Position numbers and translations under genes: made by a program. From positions 31,334,001 through 31,398,000 of the forward strand of contig OX621238.1 of the NCBI GenBank assembly GCA_951640165.1: DNA of 64,000 nucleotides. The letters run 5' to 3'. The notes beneath the pieces were generated by a model that worked only from the letters and a program-made list of their open reading frames with translations, did no database searches and was not told where the DNA came from. Shown piece by piece: positions 31,161 through 44,600 of this stretch. This DNA is from Pseudoips prasinana (Eukaryota; Arthropoda; Insecta; Lepidoptera; Nolidae). Position 1 is the first letter of the stretch. Each line of letters begins with the position of its first letter.

Positions 31161-31480
31161 ACATATAATAAAATCGTAGGAAAGTTAGAACTGTACATTG
31201 AATTTTTTTTTAAAGGATACTTGTGGCGTGATCTACAATCGGTATCGAAGCCAAAAATAAAGTTATTAGAATTTTTGTCTGTGTGTCTGTTTGTTTGTAT
31301 TAATGTCCGGGCTAAACTCAAAAAGAACTGCATGGATTTACTTCAAATTTTGCATGAATATTACTAAGAGGTCGGGTCAACATATAGGCAACATATTATT
31401 ATCAAGCTATCGCTTACGGGGCAGGAGCTATGAAAATTTATAAAAATTAACGCGGGTCAAACCGCGGGGCACAGCTAGTA
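31161..31480 (+). mobile_element. Helitron-like relic, AATCGTAGGAAA subfamily
   Basis: Starts ATAATAAAATCGTAGGAAAG and ends CAAACCGCGGGGCACAGCTA-GT, the terminal hairpin and CTAG-type 3' end. About 320 bp, full-length looking. Confidence 0.75.
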
Positions 31481-31499
31481 AGACATAAAATAATTAGAT

Positions 31500-31705
31500 C
31501 CTTAGTTTTTATACTTACAAACTTTCGCATTTAGTAGTTTTTAGTAGGATCTATGTATGCATGGATGTTTGTTACTCCTTCACGCAAAACTGCGAAACAG
31601 ATTTTGTTGAAAGTTTATAGTAATACGGCTTATATTATATCCGAATAACATATCTTCTATTATTTATAAAGTTTAATGCGGGTGAAATGAGGGGCACAGC
31701 TTGTA
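31500..31705 (+). mobile_element. Lep1-like Helitron, decayed
   Basis: ACTTACAAACTTTCGC, then GTTTGTTACTCCTTCACGCA, TTTATAAAGTTTAATGCGGG and GGGGCACAGCTTGTAT. Order and spacing match Lep1 with heavy divergence. Confidence 0.6.
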
Positions 31706-31709
31706 TTTT

Positions 31710-32460
31710 TGTAATTTTAACGGTTGGAAAAAGATCCGCGGAGAAAAATCTAAAAGTGTCTAAACCTAAATGTATTCTTTTATCCATTTATTCTTCTTCA
31801 CATCCTTATGTATTCTAATACTAGTTAAGCCCCAGTACAGCTGGATATTTTTTTACAAAATACCATGCTATCATGTCATTCAGTACAATAGAACATAATG
31901 ATATCAAATTAACCTTTTAAATTCCACGGTCTTCAATAGAAGAAATTCATACGAACATTATTATTGCCAGTTTGAATTTATAACGAATATATAGGAAAAA
32001 ATAATGCCTTCTACGAAACACGTATTCCGTTCAATTCAATATTTTGAAATGGAAGTTAAACACCGTTTAATATAAAATGAGATATTTCTAATGGTAGCGC
32101 TGTCGTAAGCTCGCTGAGTGTAGACTTAGCAAGCGTGAGGCGAGCAGCATTCCTCTAAACAAAATATGTCACTAGGAAACCCAAGCTTAACCAGCCTGCG
32201 GCGCTACGCAACGCGGTTTATCAATACTTATATAAGAAAAATATTTTCAGAACTAATAACACTGCAAAATGACCTATATCTAGATAAATCTTATATCAGG
32301 CCATATACTCATATTGGTAGACACTCCACAAAACTAAAAGAATTACCAGGAATGACAACGAAAGATTAGAAGTGCGCTGCACCATATTTATGAGGCTGAG
32401 AACACCTATTTATATCGTATCACACCAATCCCACACGAATTTCAATTTAAGTACGGGTAG
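31710..32460. other. Non-coding stretch, one unsupported ORF
   Basis: A 67-codon ORF at 32166-32369 has no recognised domain and no second line of support. Otherwise AT-rich DNA with nothing identified. Confidence 0.4.
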
Positions 32461-32463
32461 ACT

Positions 32464-32632
32464 CATCATCACTGTATCAGCTGAAAGACGTCCACCACTG
32501 GATAAAGGCCCCCCCGAAGGATCCCCACAATAGTCGCTCTTGTGCTGCCCGCATTAAGCAGCTATGTGCGACTTTTGTAAGATCGTCCGTCTACCTTGTA
32601 GAAGGCCCACTCTCTGTCTTCCGGTTCGGTCT
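32464..32632 (+). repeat. RTE-tail/SINE repeat (GCTGAAAGACGTCCAC)
   Basis: ATCAGCTGAAAGACGTCCAC and CACTGGATAAAGGCC, with GTAGAAGGCCCACTCTCTGT and GTCTTCCGGTTCGG, form a very common lepidopteran repeat. Other copies: 33758-33898, 33899-34037, 36085-36232, 56775-56960 and 58172-58310. Confidence 0.7.
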
Positions 32633-32639
32633 GGGTAAA

Positions 32640-33478
32640 GTAAATAGTTTAATAAAAAATCAGGATATGATGATACAACAAAAGTAATAATAAGTAATTT
32701 AAAATAAAATCTATTTATTGCAACAAATATAAAAGTTCTTCTAATTCACTACATATGAAATAGTAATTAAATATGACTTTTTCGAGATTCTTATGTTTTA
32801 AGCGTTTTTATCGACGAAAAGTTGTCGAATTGTGTTTTGGTACCATGAAGTAATACAATAATATTTTACACATGTATAGTTGTACAAAGTGAAACAAGTA
32901 GTTTTAGCTAAATACTTACGGACAAATGACAGCGTCTTAACGGCCGCCATGCTTCGGTAAACATCCTCTTACGTAACAGATGCCGTGGGTTCATAAGCCA
33001 TCAAAAAACATCCATCCTCTGATATGTTCTGAAAATAAACACAATATTTATACGGGTCTTAACGAACTTTAATCGTACCCCAATCCTGAAATTAATCTAG
33101 TATCATCTATTAAATCTTTGATAAAAGGGTAATGTCGGGAATTAAGTACGTAGTCCAAGTTCCTAAGTAGTGCTTAGCTCTGGTAGTTTATTGTATCAAA
33201 TTAGTGAGTTGATAGGGGTTACAAAAATATCTTTAATAATTTTTTGCTATTTGTAAGTCTTTATAATGTTAAACAACGTTATATATGCTTTGAGATGACA
33301 TGTCTGGAGAGGGGTTAAGTGTTGCTTTAACATCAGCTCTTCAAAACATAGGATGATCTATCTAATATATCCCATTTTAAGTTCTTTAATTTCTTTAGGT
33401 TTGTTCATTCCCACAAAAGTTTTCTGAAAAGAAATCACTACCAGAGTGTAATTATCTATATAAGTATGTATTTATAAA
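32640..33478. other. Non-coding stretch, nothing recognised
   Basis: No coding or repeat feature could be named. Confidence 0.4.
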
Positions 33479-33479
33479 A

Positions 33480-33600
33480 TAAAAGTAGTATATATAATCA
33501 GTTTTCTGGTTTCTATAGCACAAGTACTCTGCTTAGTTTGGGATCAAATGGCCGTGTGTGAATAATTTTCCAGGATATTATTATTAACTACCTGGACTTA
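33480..33600 (+). repeat. 3' part of tRNA-SINE (CTCTGCTTAGTTTGGGATC family)
   Basis: TTCTGGTTTCTATAGCACAA, CTCTGCTTAGTTTGGGATC, GGCCGTGTGTGAATAA and CCAGGATATTATTATT. Other tails: 38350-38440 (+), 45360-45440 (-), 50690-50790 (+), 51970-52080 (+) and 59205-59280 (-). The complete SINEs at 42244-42480 and 55518-55775 show the same tail joined to a tRNA-like head. Confidence 0.75.
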
Positions 33601-33757
33601 AAGAGTAGGTACTATACAGATGGACACTATCTCTAAATATTTATAATGTTTTTTAATTTAATTTAAATTTTTTTTCAACCGTTATTCGAATAGAAGTCCG
33701 CAAAGCCCGGCAACTAGAATTGTAGAAAAACAACAAACACGTCTACAGTCAAAAAGG

Positions 33758-34037
33758 CGTCATCATATCAGTTGAAAGACATCCACTACTGGACATTGGC
33801 TTCTTAAAAGATCTCAGCGGCTTACAGCGACCCTCCCAAGATCATCGGTCAATCATGCAGCGGGCTGTCCACGCTGCGTCTTTCTGTTCATGGTCATCAT
33901 CATCATGTCAGCCGAATGGCGTCCACTGCTGGACAAAGTTTTCTCCAAATGATTTCCACAATGGAGCTGTGTCCATTATCTGTTCATGGTCGCCATTCGA
34001 GAATCTTTCTGCCCCAGCGGCCATCGGTTTTACATAG
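33758..34037 (+). repeat. Two tandem RTE-tail/SINE repeats
   Basis: ATCAGTTGAAAGACATCCAC begins one copy and GTCAGCCGAATGGCGTCCAC begins the next about 140 bp later. Each continues with the CCAGCGGCC-type end or a truncated form. Confidence 0.65.
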
Positions 34038-34057
34038 CTCGAAAGGCCTCGTACGTA

Positions 34058-34205
34058 CTATGCGGTTAGCCGGAGTGCGGTCAGCCGTCAGCAATCAATA
34101 TTGCTGACTGGGTGTGTCACAGTGCGAATTAAAATTACATTCTCGTACAAATATCTTAGTACGGTCAGCCGCACGGCTGGCCACATTGCGGCTAGCCCCC
34201 AGCTC
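34058..34205. mobile_element. MITE-like element, GCGGTTAGCC termini
   Basis: TATGCGGTTAGCCGGAGTGC near 34060 is imperfectly inverted as CCACATTGCGGCTAGCC near 34180. Inside, GTCAGCCGTCAGCAATC and CAGCCGCACGGCTGGCC add further dyads. Total about 150 bp, non-coding. Confidence 0.5.
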
Positions 34206-35164
34206 AGAAATTATTCACCTGCGGATTTTGCCATGTAAATAAGGTACATTTACAAATACTAATTTTTAATACTGAAAACTTTGATAGGGTTGTAGGCGAA
34301 ACTGGGGCTTAATTTGGGTTCGTTAATTACTCATTAAATAACTTTAGGGTCTGCAATTGTCTCACATTTAATTAATTGAGAGGTTAATTGGATAAGTACA
34401 CTAATTATGAAACTTTTAGAATGAAAGGATGTGTTTACTAAGCCTCTATTAAGGTTATCGTACATAGTAATGATTCTAATTACCTACGTAGTTTCTACGT
34501 CATTTGATTTAAAACATTGTAACAAAAAGCCTTTAATTAGTTCAGTTAGTTTTTTTATTATTTATTTTCAATAATACATGCAAATATTTACTATATAGCA
34601 GACCAAAAACCCACGTGTGGGGCTGCGGCAAGCGTTAATTAAAAAAGTATCCTTTACATAATGTCTGTACTTTATAGTATTTTCAGTACCTTACGAAATT
34701 ACAAAAAAAATCAACTAACTCTTTAAAAGGGTTAAATTATCCGTATCTAATTATTATTCATTAAAAGTTACTGAGTGGCCTAGATATTAGTCGCGGAATT
34801 ACTCATTCTAGAAATGATACATCCTCAAAATGGCTGTCCTGTAAATTACTGATTCTTTGAATGGACTATTTTACAAAGGATAAATTTTATAAAACACTTA
34901 TTTTAGGAATTACTAGCAAAAGACAAATACATGATTATTATCATGATATTATCAATCGCCTAAGTTACATTCAAAGCCAAAAACCATTAATCCATTGTTA
35001 AGGTTCAAGACAATTAAAGAATAACTGTTATTCTTCGTAAGCCACAGTAAATATCATCAATTCTCACACACTTTCTCATTTATAATATATGTAAGTAGGA
35101 TCATACAACTCCTCATAAACGTAGCCTCTTCCAACAATCGTAACTAAAAGCTTCATATGTACAT
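34206..35164. other. Non-coding, upstream of CCAPR exon 1
   Basis: AT-rich; no 5' exon or promoter could be assigned. The CCAPR leader exon(s) may lie here or further upstream, because exon 1 begins at a splice acceptor. Confidence 0.4.
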
Positions 35165-35447
35165 CTATACATATAAAAAAATCGTAGGAAAGTCAAAACT
35201 GTTACATTGAATATTTTTTTAAAGGATACTTGGAGTGTAATCTACAAACGATATCGAAGCCAAAAATATAGTTTTTAGAATTTTTGTCTGTGTGTCTGTT
35301 GGTATGTATGTATGTTCGGGCTAAACTCAAAAAGTACTGCATGGATTTACTTTAAATTTTGCATGAATATTACTAAGAGGTCGGGTCAACATAAAGACTA
35401 CGTATTATGACGATATCACTAACGAGGGAGGAGCTATGATAATTTAA
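35165..35447 (+). mobile_element. Helitron-like relic just upstream of CCAPR exon 1
   Basis: AAAAAATCGTAGGAAAGTCA, AAAGGATACTTGGAGTGTAA and AAAGTACTGCATGGATTTAC match the 31161-31480 subfamily. The 3' hairpin and CTAG end are lost at about 35447, 86 bp before the exon 1 acceptor. Confidence 0.7.
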
Positions 35448-35533
35448 ATATATATTTTTTTAGTTTTATAAATTATCATATCATATATTTAATTTACGCC
35501 CTGTTAAAATAAGTTCTTTTTTCTTGTTCGCAG

Positions 35534-35664
35534 GAACTCCTAAGATGTGAATAAACACCATGGAGGAAGAATACTGTTATAACTGCAGCCAGTATGAGTT
35601 CAACGATACACTCGATACAAACTACACCCGCAACGAGACCATCAATAAATTCTATTTTTATCAG
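35534..35664 (+). CDS. CCAPR: CCAPR exon 1 (acceptor, 5' UTR, N-terminus)
   Basis: Acceptor TTTTTTCTTGTTCGCAG ends at 35533; ATG is at 35560 (CACCATGG, a good context). It encodes 35 residues starting [14 protein letters not shown], with sequons NCS, NDT, NYT and NET, as expected for a glycosylated extracellular N-terminus, and ending FYFYQ. The donor is CAG|GTTGGT (weak); a stronger GTACGT lies 4 bases further (see findings). There is no signal peptide, as is usual for this family. A start-stop uORF precedes the ATG. Confidence 0.8.
35545..35550 (+). promoter_or_regulatory. AUG-UGA start-stop uORF
   Basis: ATG immediately followed by TGA within exon 1, with A at -3, ending 9 nt before the main ATG. 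Start-stop elements are known elsewhere to stall ribosomes and repress the main ORF; the role here is inference. Confidence 0.6.
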
Positions 35665-38600
35665 GTTGGTACGTTCTTCTTGATCCCTGTCTAAACTAAA
35701 CCAAAACTTACCACACAAACAAAAATATAACTTATAGGTATTATTCATCTCGTGCACGGTGGTTGTAATTTAATTTACAAAATAATTACTTAAGCTTCAG
35801 TCGATTTTACGTAGAAACGTTACTTAATATACAGTCTGGCCGAGGAGTTGACGTTCAAAATTTAGATACTTTTATCACGTTTAGTCCACTCTCGACCCTC
35901 GACCCCCAATAAATAATGTGTCCACGACCCCTAACTATAGTTTAATCTCGACCCTTGGGGGTCGAGAGTGGATTTTATTTTCCAGTCAAGTTTTGGTTTC
36001 CTCTTGACCTTCATTAGTACACTTAGGATGATAAATCATTCATCAGTCTACCCTATAGTTGCATACTATTTAATTAAAGTACCCTCAATATTGCCGGTCT
36101 TGCGCTATCCGCATCCAGCAACTTCCAGCAACTCTCACAAGATCCACCTTGTAGGAGGCCTGCCCACGCTGCGTCTTCCGGTTCCTGGTTGCTACTCGAA
36201 AACCTTTCTGCTTCAGATGCCGTCGGCTTTATAATTTGTTATTTGGGTTTTAGTAGCTATCAAGTGATTGATGCATGCAGAAGTTCTATTTGCAAACATG
36301 TCTGATATACCAACTACAAGTGATAATAGGGCGCATTTAAAATGCATTACTTCCCAGAGAGGAGGACGTTTACTGCTTCTGGAAGGTCATCAATAGGTAC
36401 CATATCAAGAAAAAGTTATAAAACGGAACATCGTATTGGCGGTGTATTAATAGACCTAAATGCCACGGTACTGACTACTAATATTAGAAACAGAAACTAA
36501 AGTGATCAAATCTACTGTGGATTTATGTCAAACTAAGAGTACTACCACTCTTTGTTTAATGGTACAAGACAAAATAATAATCTATAAAATTATTAATAAA
36601 TAAAAAAATGACCATAAATAAAGAACAAGAGATCATGTAATTTTGTAAGGAACGAGTGTCAGAAGATTTAAACAGACTGTACCATCTATATTATATACTA
36701 TGATGCAATGGTTGCACTAAAGGACTCCGAACCAAATGTTATCAAAGAATTACCGTCATATAAAAATTTTGGGGCACGGGTCTCCTCTTTTATATCAAGA
36801 GAGTTAAGAGTTCAGGCCAGATATTTTCTAGGGTATGTGGGTTTCCTCATGGTGTTATCCTTCACCGTCAACAAATGGAAAGTTGTATGACTATATCATA
36901 TAGGTACATTCCCCAAAGTGACGTTTACATTAGTATCGCCACCCGGGGTTTTTGGAACTAACAACCACATGTTTGCTAGGTCGGTTACTTGCCCACTTAG
37001 CTACCATCGCTTTCTGTATAGTCTGTACATCACTGAACCAAAATATTAATTTTAGATAATTATCAAATTAGGGATTGAGAGTGGACGAGGTAGTTTTAAG
37101 GGTCGAGAGGAAACAAATAAAGAAATATTTTTTTAGGGGTCGAGGGGTCGAGAGTGGACTAAACGCCGAATCACCTCCATGTATTCTACGATTTTGCGTA
37201 GTTATCGAGATAGAATTTTTTAAATGAATTTTTCGTAAATTTGACCTAACATCAGTTATCGATTTTTTTCTCATTCTGTTGAACATTTCTAGGTCAGTTT
37301 TTTGTGATAATTAATTAGCATAGTTTAACCTAACACCCTAAAAAGTATGGTTCATCTAATCATTGCAGAACTGACTTAGAATGTATTCGAAAGTTCAAAA
37401 TTAGGGTTTGAACTCAGGACTCATAAATTTTCAAGGTATCAATAAAACACAAAATCCTAGAATATACATGGGGGTGATTTGGATACTCCTCATCATAAAG
37501 TATTTAAATTTTGCGTTTGAACGTCAACTCCTCGGCCACCCTGTATGTATATCAGCTTTTCCATTCGTTTTTTATATTAACGTAGAGAAAATACTGTATA
37601 CTTATTGTGTTATGTTGATATATGAGGCAAAGTTTGTTGAGCTTTTAAGACTTAGTACAAGTAACAAATACCGAATGCCTAACAAGGTACCTAAGTCTCA
37701 TTTAATTGACTAACATTAGATAAGTCTAAGTAAGTTGAAGGCGTACAGAACTACTTATAATGTAATTAGTTACAGACTTACAATCCGTTGTATTATAAAG
37801 GTGTAAGTATACTTAACTATTTTGGAAGGTTAATAAACTAGTACGTAGGAGTATAGTATCTCATTATTGGCTAGGCTGGTTGGCGTTGTTGGTAAATGCT
37901 TTAACTTACACGCCGCAGATCGTGAGTTCGATTGCCACCCAGGACAGATATTTGTGTGCATGAACATGTCTGTTTGTCCTGAGTCTGGGTGTATTTATCT
38001 GCTACTACGCACTCGTAGGTTCTGCACATTAAAAGTCCGAGATATTTTCCGCACACAATATTTAATCGAACAGAGTAAGGTTCTCATCTACCGTCGTACA
38101 AAGAAAGCCTCTTTAATAATTCTTCTAACCTATTTATATTTTTATCAGTGACAACCATTTGAAAATCTAATATTGATTATTAATAGTTATAAGATGTAAA
38201 ATTATTATAGTAATTAATAAAATAATCAAGTAAATAATCACAGTTTAAATATATTTTTATAACATAGCAGCTACGTCATAACCGTTGCGCGGCTATTGAG
38301 TACTTGTTAACACTACATAAGTATGGACTTACAAAAGAAAAGTAGTGCATGTAATATATCAGTTATCTGGTTTCCATAGTACAAGCTCTGCTTAGTTTGG
38401 GATGGCCGTGTGTGAAAAATATCCCAGGATATTATCTGCGAACCTAATCACATCAACTGCTACCTAATAAGGAGGAAATGGCATAATGGCTTGGCAGATG
38501 GGTCGGTAATCGCAGTTTGATGGTCATCGTTGACAGAGAGACCTCTACTTCCCCATTGGAAGAAATGGGGGGAGGGGGGTATTTTTCATAACTGCACCAC

Positions 38601-41600
38601 AGACCAGGTAGTATCTATTAACTTTTCAAAACTGCAAATGAGAAGCTCTCCATTTTTAAGATTCCTTACTCAAAGGATGGCAACGGAACGGAACCCTATT
38701 ACTAGCACTTCGCTGTACGTCCGTCCGCACGTCCATCCATCTGTCTGTCCGCAGGGTGTGTCTCATGAACTGCAAAAGTAAGACAAATTCGATTTTCACA
38801 GGGTATATCTTTTTTTAATTATAAGAAAATATAACAAAAATTAAAATAGTACCTCTGGTATGGTGGCCACTAAATATTTTTGCTCTAATATAGCAATCTC
38901 TGCAAAATATCGTACGATAGTAAGCAATTATTCGTACTCATATTCGACTCGCGCTTGACAGGTTTTAAAAACATATCTACCATAAATTTACTCATTATTG
39001 CACGAATTATCAAAATTTTCTACTAAAAAAGCCGTTATAGGGTTATTGAGACAAAATTCTAATATCATTACCGTGAATAAGTGCAATATAAAGTCTTAGA
39101 ACGGTAATTGGGTGCAAACATAAATCTTAGCCATTTTATGCCCAGAAAATCAATATTGAGCTGTCCTGTATAGAAACAAATGACAAACATAATTTTAGTG
39201 AATTATATAGTTAGGAACAATACATTGATATTACAAGTCAAAACAAGCATGAAATACCCAATCATGCTTACTTAAACTAATGAAGTACAGGTGTATTTAT
39301 TATGAACTAATTAGATATTACGATGATCGCAAGACGAGAAAACTATAGGCTGAATACCTGATGCACTGTTGCCAATGTGTTACAAAATATTCTATTGTAA
39401 GATATGTAGTATCATTTGACTCCATATCTTCGAATGAAACTTACTTAAAAACGACAACTTAAAAAACGAGATAAAAATCAATTTTTTGACTTCTCTTTAA
39501 CGCACTACGGTTTAATGATTGCGATGAGTTACCACTTTAAGTACACAGGGGAATATAAATTATATGGTATATTATCTCAAATTATAATCGCCTCAACCCA
39601 TATAACTGGTGGGAGGTATAAAACTTTTAAAAGTCAAATACAAATACAAATATATTTTATTGTGTACACAGGTATAGGAGGTGTTACATTAGTAGATTGT
39701 TCAGCCATGTTCCGCCAAATTGGCATACAATATTTTTCGTATATAATAGTAGGTACATACTTTTGATTTATTTATAACATTAGATTAATTGCACATATAT
39801 CAAATTAAATTATACATTATAGGCATTATGATTCATTATTGTTGAGACATAAAAATTAACTATTATTTTCATTCAAGTAATCATGCATATTATAGTAACA
39901 TTTTTCAATTAAATATTTATATAATGTCCTCTTAAAATTATTAAAGTTTGTTAAATTTCTAATAGTCTTAGGTAGTTTGTTGTAAATCTCAGGTATGAGA
40001 TAAAAAACACTTTTATGAAATAGGCTCGTCTTGTGTTGAACACGTATCATCTTGTCCATATGTCTAGCCCTAGTGCTAAATTGAAATAGTTCTATATTAT
40101 TCTTAGCGAAAATGGCACATTCAAAGATTTACATGCATGGTAGCGTGAGTAACTTAAGGCTTACAAAATGAGGTTTGCATGAATCAGTTGACTGAATGTT
40201 AACTATAGAGCGAACACACCTTTTTTGGGCTTTAAATGCCAAGTCTTTATGTGTTGAGTTGCCCCAGAACATCAAACCATATCTCAGTATAGAGGCTACA
40301 TGTCCGTGATAAGCTGTTAGTACCGTTGAATTGTCCGCTATTTGCCTCAATCTATAGAGAGCATATGACTGTTGATGAAGACGTTTGCATACGTAATCTA
40401 CATGGGATTTCCAATCTAACCTTCTATCAATATTTAAACCTAAGAATCTTATTTTGTCTACTTCTGTGATCCTGAAATATTATATTGAGATCAGAGTTTG
40501 TCCGATTCCTTTGACTGAACTTCATGATAGTGGTCTTGTTTATGTTTAGACTTAGATTATTTTGGGTAAGCCAATCAATAGTGGTGGAAAGAAATTGTTT
40601 AATGTTTTCTGAGTTATTCTGTTGGTTGCCTATAAATAAAACGGTACTATTATCAGCAAATAATGTCATGTGATGGTCAGTTATTGTTGGAAAGTCATTG
40701 ATATATGTAAGAAATAAGAATGGACCTATTACACTTCTCTGTGGGACACCAGATACGTTTTCCTTAAAATGTGACTGATAGATCTCCTCTGTTTTTTTTA
40801 TAGGACACACTCTATTTATTTGTGTTGCTTGACACCTATTGGATAGATAAGATTCTATCAAATTAAGAACATTGCCTCTTATGCCATAACAGTAAAGTTT
40901 ATGAAGCAGTAGTTTGTGATCCACGTGATCAAAGGCTTTGGTGAGGTCTAGGTACATTGCTATAGGAAATTATTTTCCATATATCATATGGCATAGAAGG
41001 TGTCATAAAGAATGATTTGCATTGACGTTTTGTCGTTCTATAATTAATGCCATTAGAGCTTTGTTTGTTATTAGTGACATTGACGAAGGCATCATTGAAT
41101 AAGTTAGCCATCATTTTTGGGTCAGATATAATTTTATCACCATGTCTTATCGAGCTAATATTGTCTTTTAAAGTTATACGACTTTTGTTAATAACATTCC
41201 AAACGGCTCTCGATTTGTTTGTAGACAATTTAATGAAGTGAGTGTTTTGTGATTTCTGCGTTAGGTGTAAAATGCACTTGTATCTTCTAGAGTACATTTT
41301 AAAAATGTTTTTATTATGGTCTGATGGATCCTTCCTATAATTCCATAAAAGATGTCTTCTACGTTTGCTGCATATTTTAACACCTTAGAAATCCACTTAG
41401 GACTACTATAAACCATTTTTTTTTACTTTGATTCTAGGAAAACATAGGTTGAAGAACATCAGAAACATTTCATGAAAACCAGAGAATGCACTATTTATTG
41501 ACTGATATATTTCACTGAAGCTTAAACTACAAATGCAATTTACGAATTTATCAATATTTTCCTTGGAATAGTCACGTCTATGCACATAATCGTATTTAAA

Positions 41601-44600
41601 ATTGCAACTTTTTTTGACTGGGCATTTAACTATTTGGGCAGTATGATCCGATAGCGCTAACTCAATTATCTCTCCTTTGCAACCCCTAATATTATGAGCA
41701 ATATTGTCAATGCACGTGCCACTGACCAAACGTGTAGGTGAATTAAACTGGAATTGCAAGTTATATGACGCAAGTAAGTTTATGAGCTCCATTGATACTT
41801 TATTTTTGTTAAGTAAATTAACATTGAAGTCGCCTGCAACAATGATTTTTTTATTTTTTATTCTGTATTTACTCAGAATGTTACGTAGAGTTTGGAAAAA
41901 TGTTTCGTAAGCTTGACTACCATGATGTGGAATTCTATATATGCAAACAATCAGTAAATTATGTTGAGTCAATTCGATAGCCGAGCATTCAATGACATTA
42001 GGGACTGATAGACTCCTCAAGTACTTTAAATGTATGACTTTTTTTATTAAAATGCAGGTGCCTCCATTTCTATTCTTTCTACAAAACGCTGTCGCTAATT
42101 TGTACGATGGTATTTGTAGTCGATTTATATCTTCTATAACCATATTATGCTCCGTGATACATAGAATATCGACAGATTCTGTGAAGAATTCAGTCAAAGA
42201 TACAGCGACTCATTTTATTTTCTGTGTCTGTCACAATGTATTCTTGGATTAACATAATAATAATATCATAATATCTCGGGACAATGTCACACAGATCATC
42301 CTAGCCCCAAACTAAGCAAAGCTTGTACTATGGGTGCCAGGCGACGATATACATACTTATATAAATAGATAAATACTTATATATCATCACACATCACAGA
42401 AATATTTGCACTTACCGGGATTCGAACCCAGGACCACCAGCTTCGTAGGCAGGAGCACTACCAACTAGGCTACGGTGACCGTTGATTAGCACCACCATTA
42501 TGCTATATCTTCACAGTATTATGTAATTCTAAATTTGTTTTAAGATTTATAAAATTGTACGAACTGGTGTTAAATAAATAAATGTATTATTGTAGTTCTT
42601 TATTATAATATTATAAAGCCAACAGAAAAATATGAAGTCACAGGTGAAAGTTTAAGGAGGTTTTCCACCTATTACCTAAACTCGGTACAAATTAATCCAA
42701 TTTGTCATTGCGTCGGAGTTAATTGAGTGAGAAAATGAACAAGGTATCGGTCTAGACTGCGTCGGAATCTCATTTTTGGTCTTGAATTTATTAGTGAAGA
42801 TAATATTATGTTAGAGTTGTTTTGTCTCTTTTACTTGTAAAATGATGTATGAATTTATTACAATATAATATAGTAGTACTAGAACAATTAGTTCATTAAA
42901 GAGTATGTCTAATTATTATAATAACCATAATATGACATTTTGTTGAGTTTTAAGCAAGCTTTTTGGTGCACTTAATATTAGCAAAAGTTGCAGTCTACGA
43001 AGTAAAAATATGGATGGTGTTTGACAATTAGTCTTCACCATCCAAATAAGTAGGTACTCAGAAATCATAAGGCCACGATAACATAAAAAATCCAGTTTTA
43101 TTAAATTAGGTAAGTTGTGATTGTCAATTTTACCAAAACAAGTGCAACATAACATATACCAATAAGTTAAGTCACTACAATTCATATTACTTGACCATTA
43201 TTTATTATATAGTGACTTAATCTAGCTAGGTTATTAAATTTAACTTTTATGTTAAGGTGCCTAAACATTTTGATTGAAAATGACATAACAATGGATTGGT
43301 TGAATTACACTTCTTAGTGTGTCGATGGTAGGAATTATGGATTACACTGATTCACTAGCTACCTAGATAAGATAATATAAATACTTATTGTTGCCACAAT
43401 AGGTATATGATATGTGTGAAAAAAATTACAAGGTTAGGTTTTAAAATTATTAAGGATCCTAATTCACACACACACACACACCCGGTGGGTTATTTACACC
43501 ACTTCTGTTAAACAGTTTGTACACAAATGATTAAAATAGTCTGTCGAACTTTCCTAAACTCCACTAGTTTCATTTACAATTCCGTCACTAGCCTGTATTC
43601 TAATGCTACCGAATTCGGGTTAGCGAGTAATAGGGGTTTAGTTTCGAATTAATAGAAGCAAATTTTATAAATATGGCTGCCAAATTAATATGCCTTTCCG
43701 TGCATCTATACAAATAAATAAAATTGGAGTGTCTGTTTGTAATATTGAAATAACCGTTTTGTTCTACATAAATATGAATATATATACGGTACCTACACCA
43801 AAATATTATTTTTTACTATTGTCTGTCTGTCTGTCTGTCTGTTTGACAGGACTTTTGTTGGAAGGCAGCTGATGTAATAAGGAGTAACTTAGGCTACTTT
43901 TATTTTAGAAAAAAACATTTATTTTAGAAAAAATCAAAATAAACTAATTAACACGCGAACGAAGTCGCGGGCACAGCTAGTATTTAAATATATTCCAATC
44001 CAAGATATAAAGGTAACTTGGCAAATTCTACATTTTGTAAAAATGTTGGTGGCCATATTGTCATTTATTTCATGAAACAGGTAAATATGGCTGCTAAAAT
44101 AATATGCCATTCCACCCATCACAGTAATACTATACAGGCAAAACTTTGCGAGTGTGTGAGTGTGTATGTTAGTTACTCCTTCACGCAAAAGCTATTAAAC
44201 GGAATAAAACGATGTTAATTCTGTAGCTTATATATTCGATTAACACATAGGCTGTAATTTATAAAGTCTAACGCGGGTAAAACCGCGAGGCACTGCTAGT
44301 ATTTAAATATATTTCAATTCAACGTATAAATACAATTTGCTGAATTCGACTTTTTGCAAACAAAAATTACCAGCTATATTTATTTATCTCATCATGAAAT
44401 ATATGAATATGGCTACCACAATAATACGCTATTCCACCCATATTTAAATATATTCCAATCTAAGATATAAAGGTCATTTGCCGAATTCGAGTTTTTGGAT
44501 TTTTGCCTATTTTGCAATATTTTCTACAAACATAAATAGGATGAGGTCTCTATTCAGCAGTACGAATATGTTGATTTAGAACCACGTTGTCGGACTCGTG

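Noticed and set aside
32166..32369. 67-codon ORF as a possible host gene
   Set aside because: No recognisable domain, start context or neighbouring exon.
42916..43185. Minus ORF of 89 codons in intron 1
   Set aside because: No motif; composition matches the surrounding AT-rich intron.
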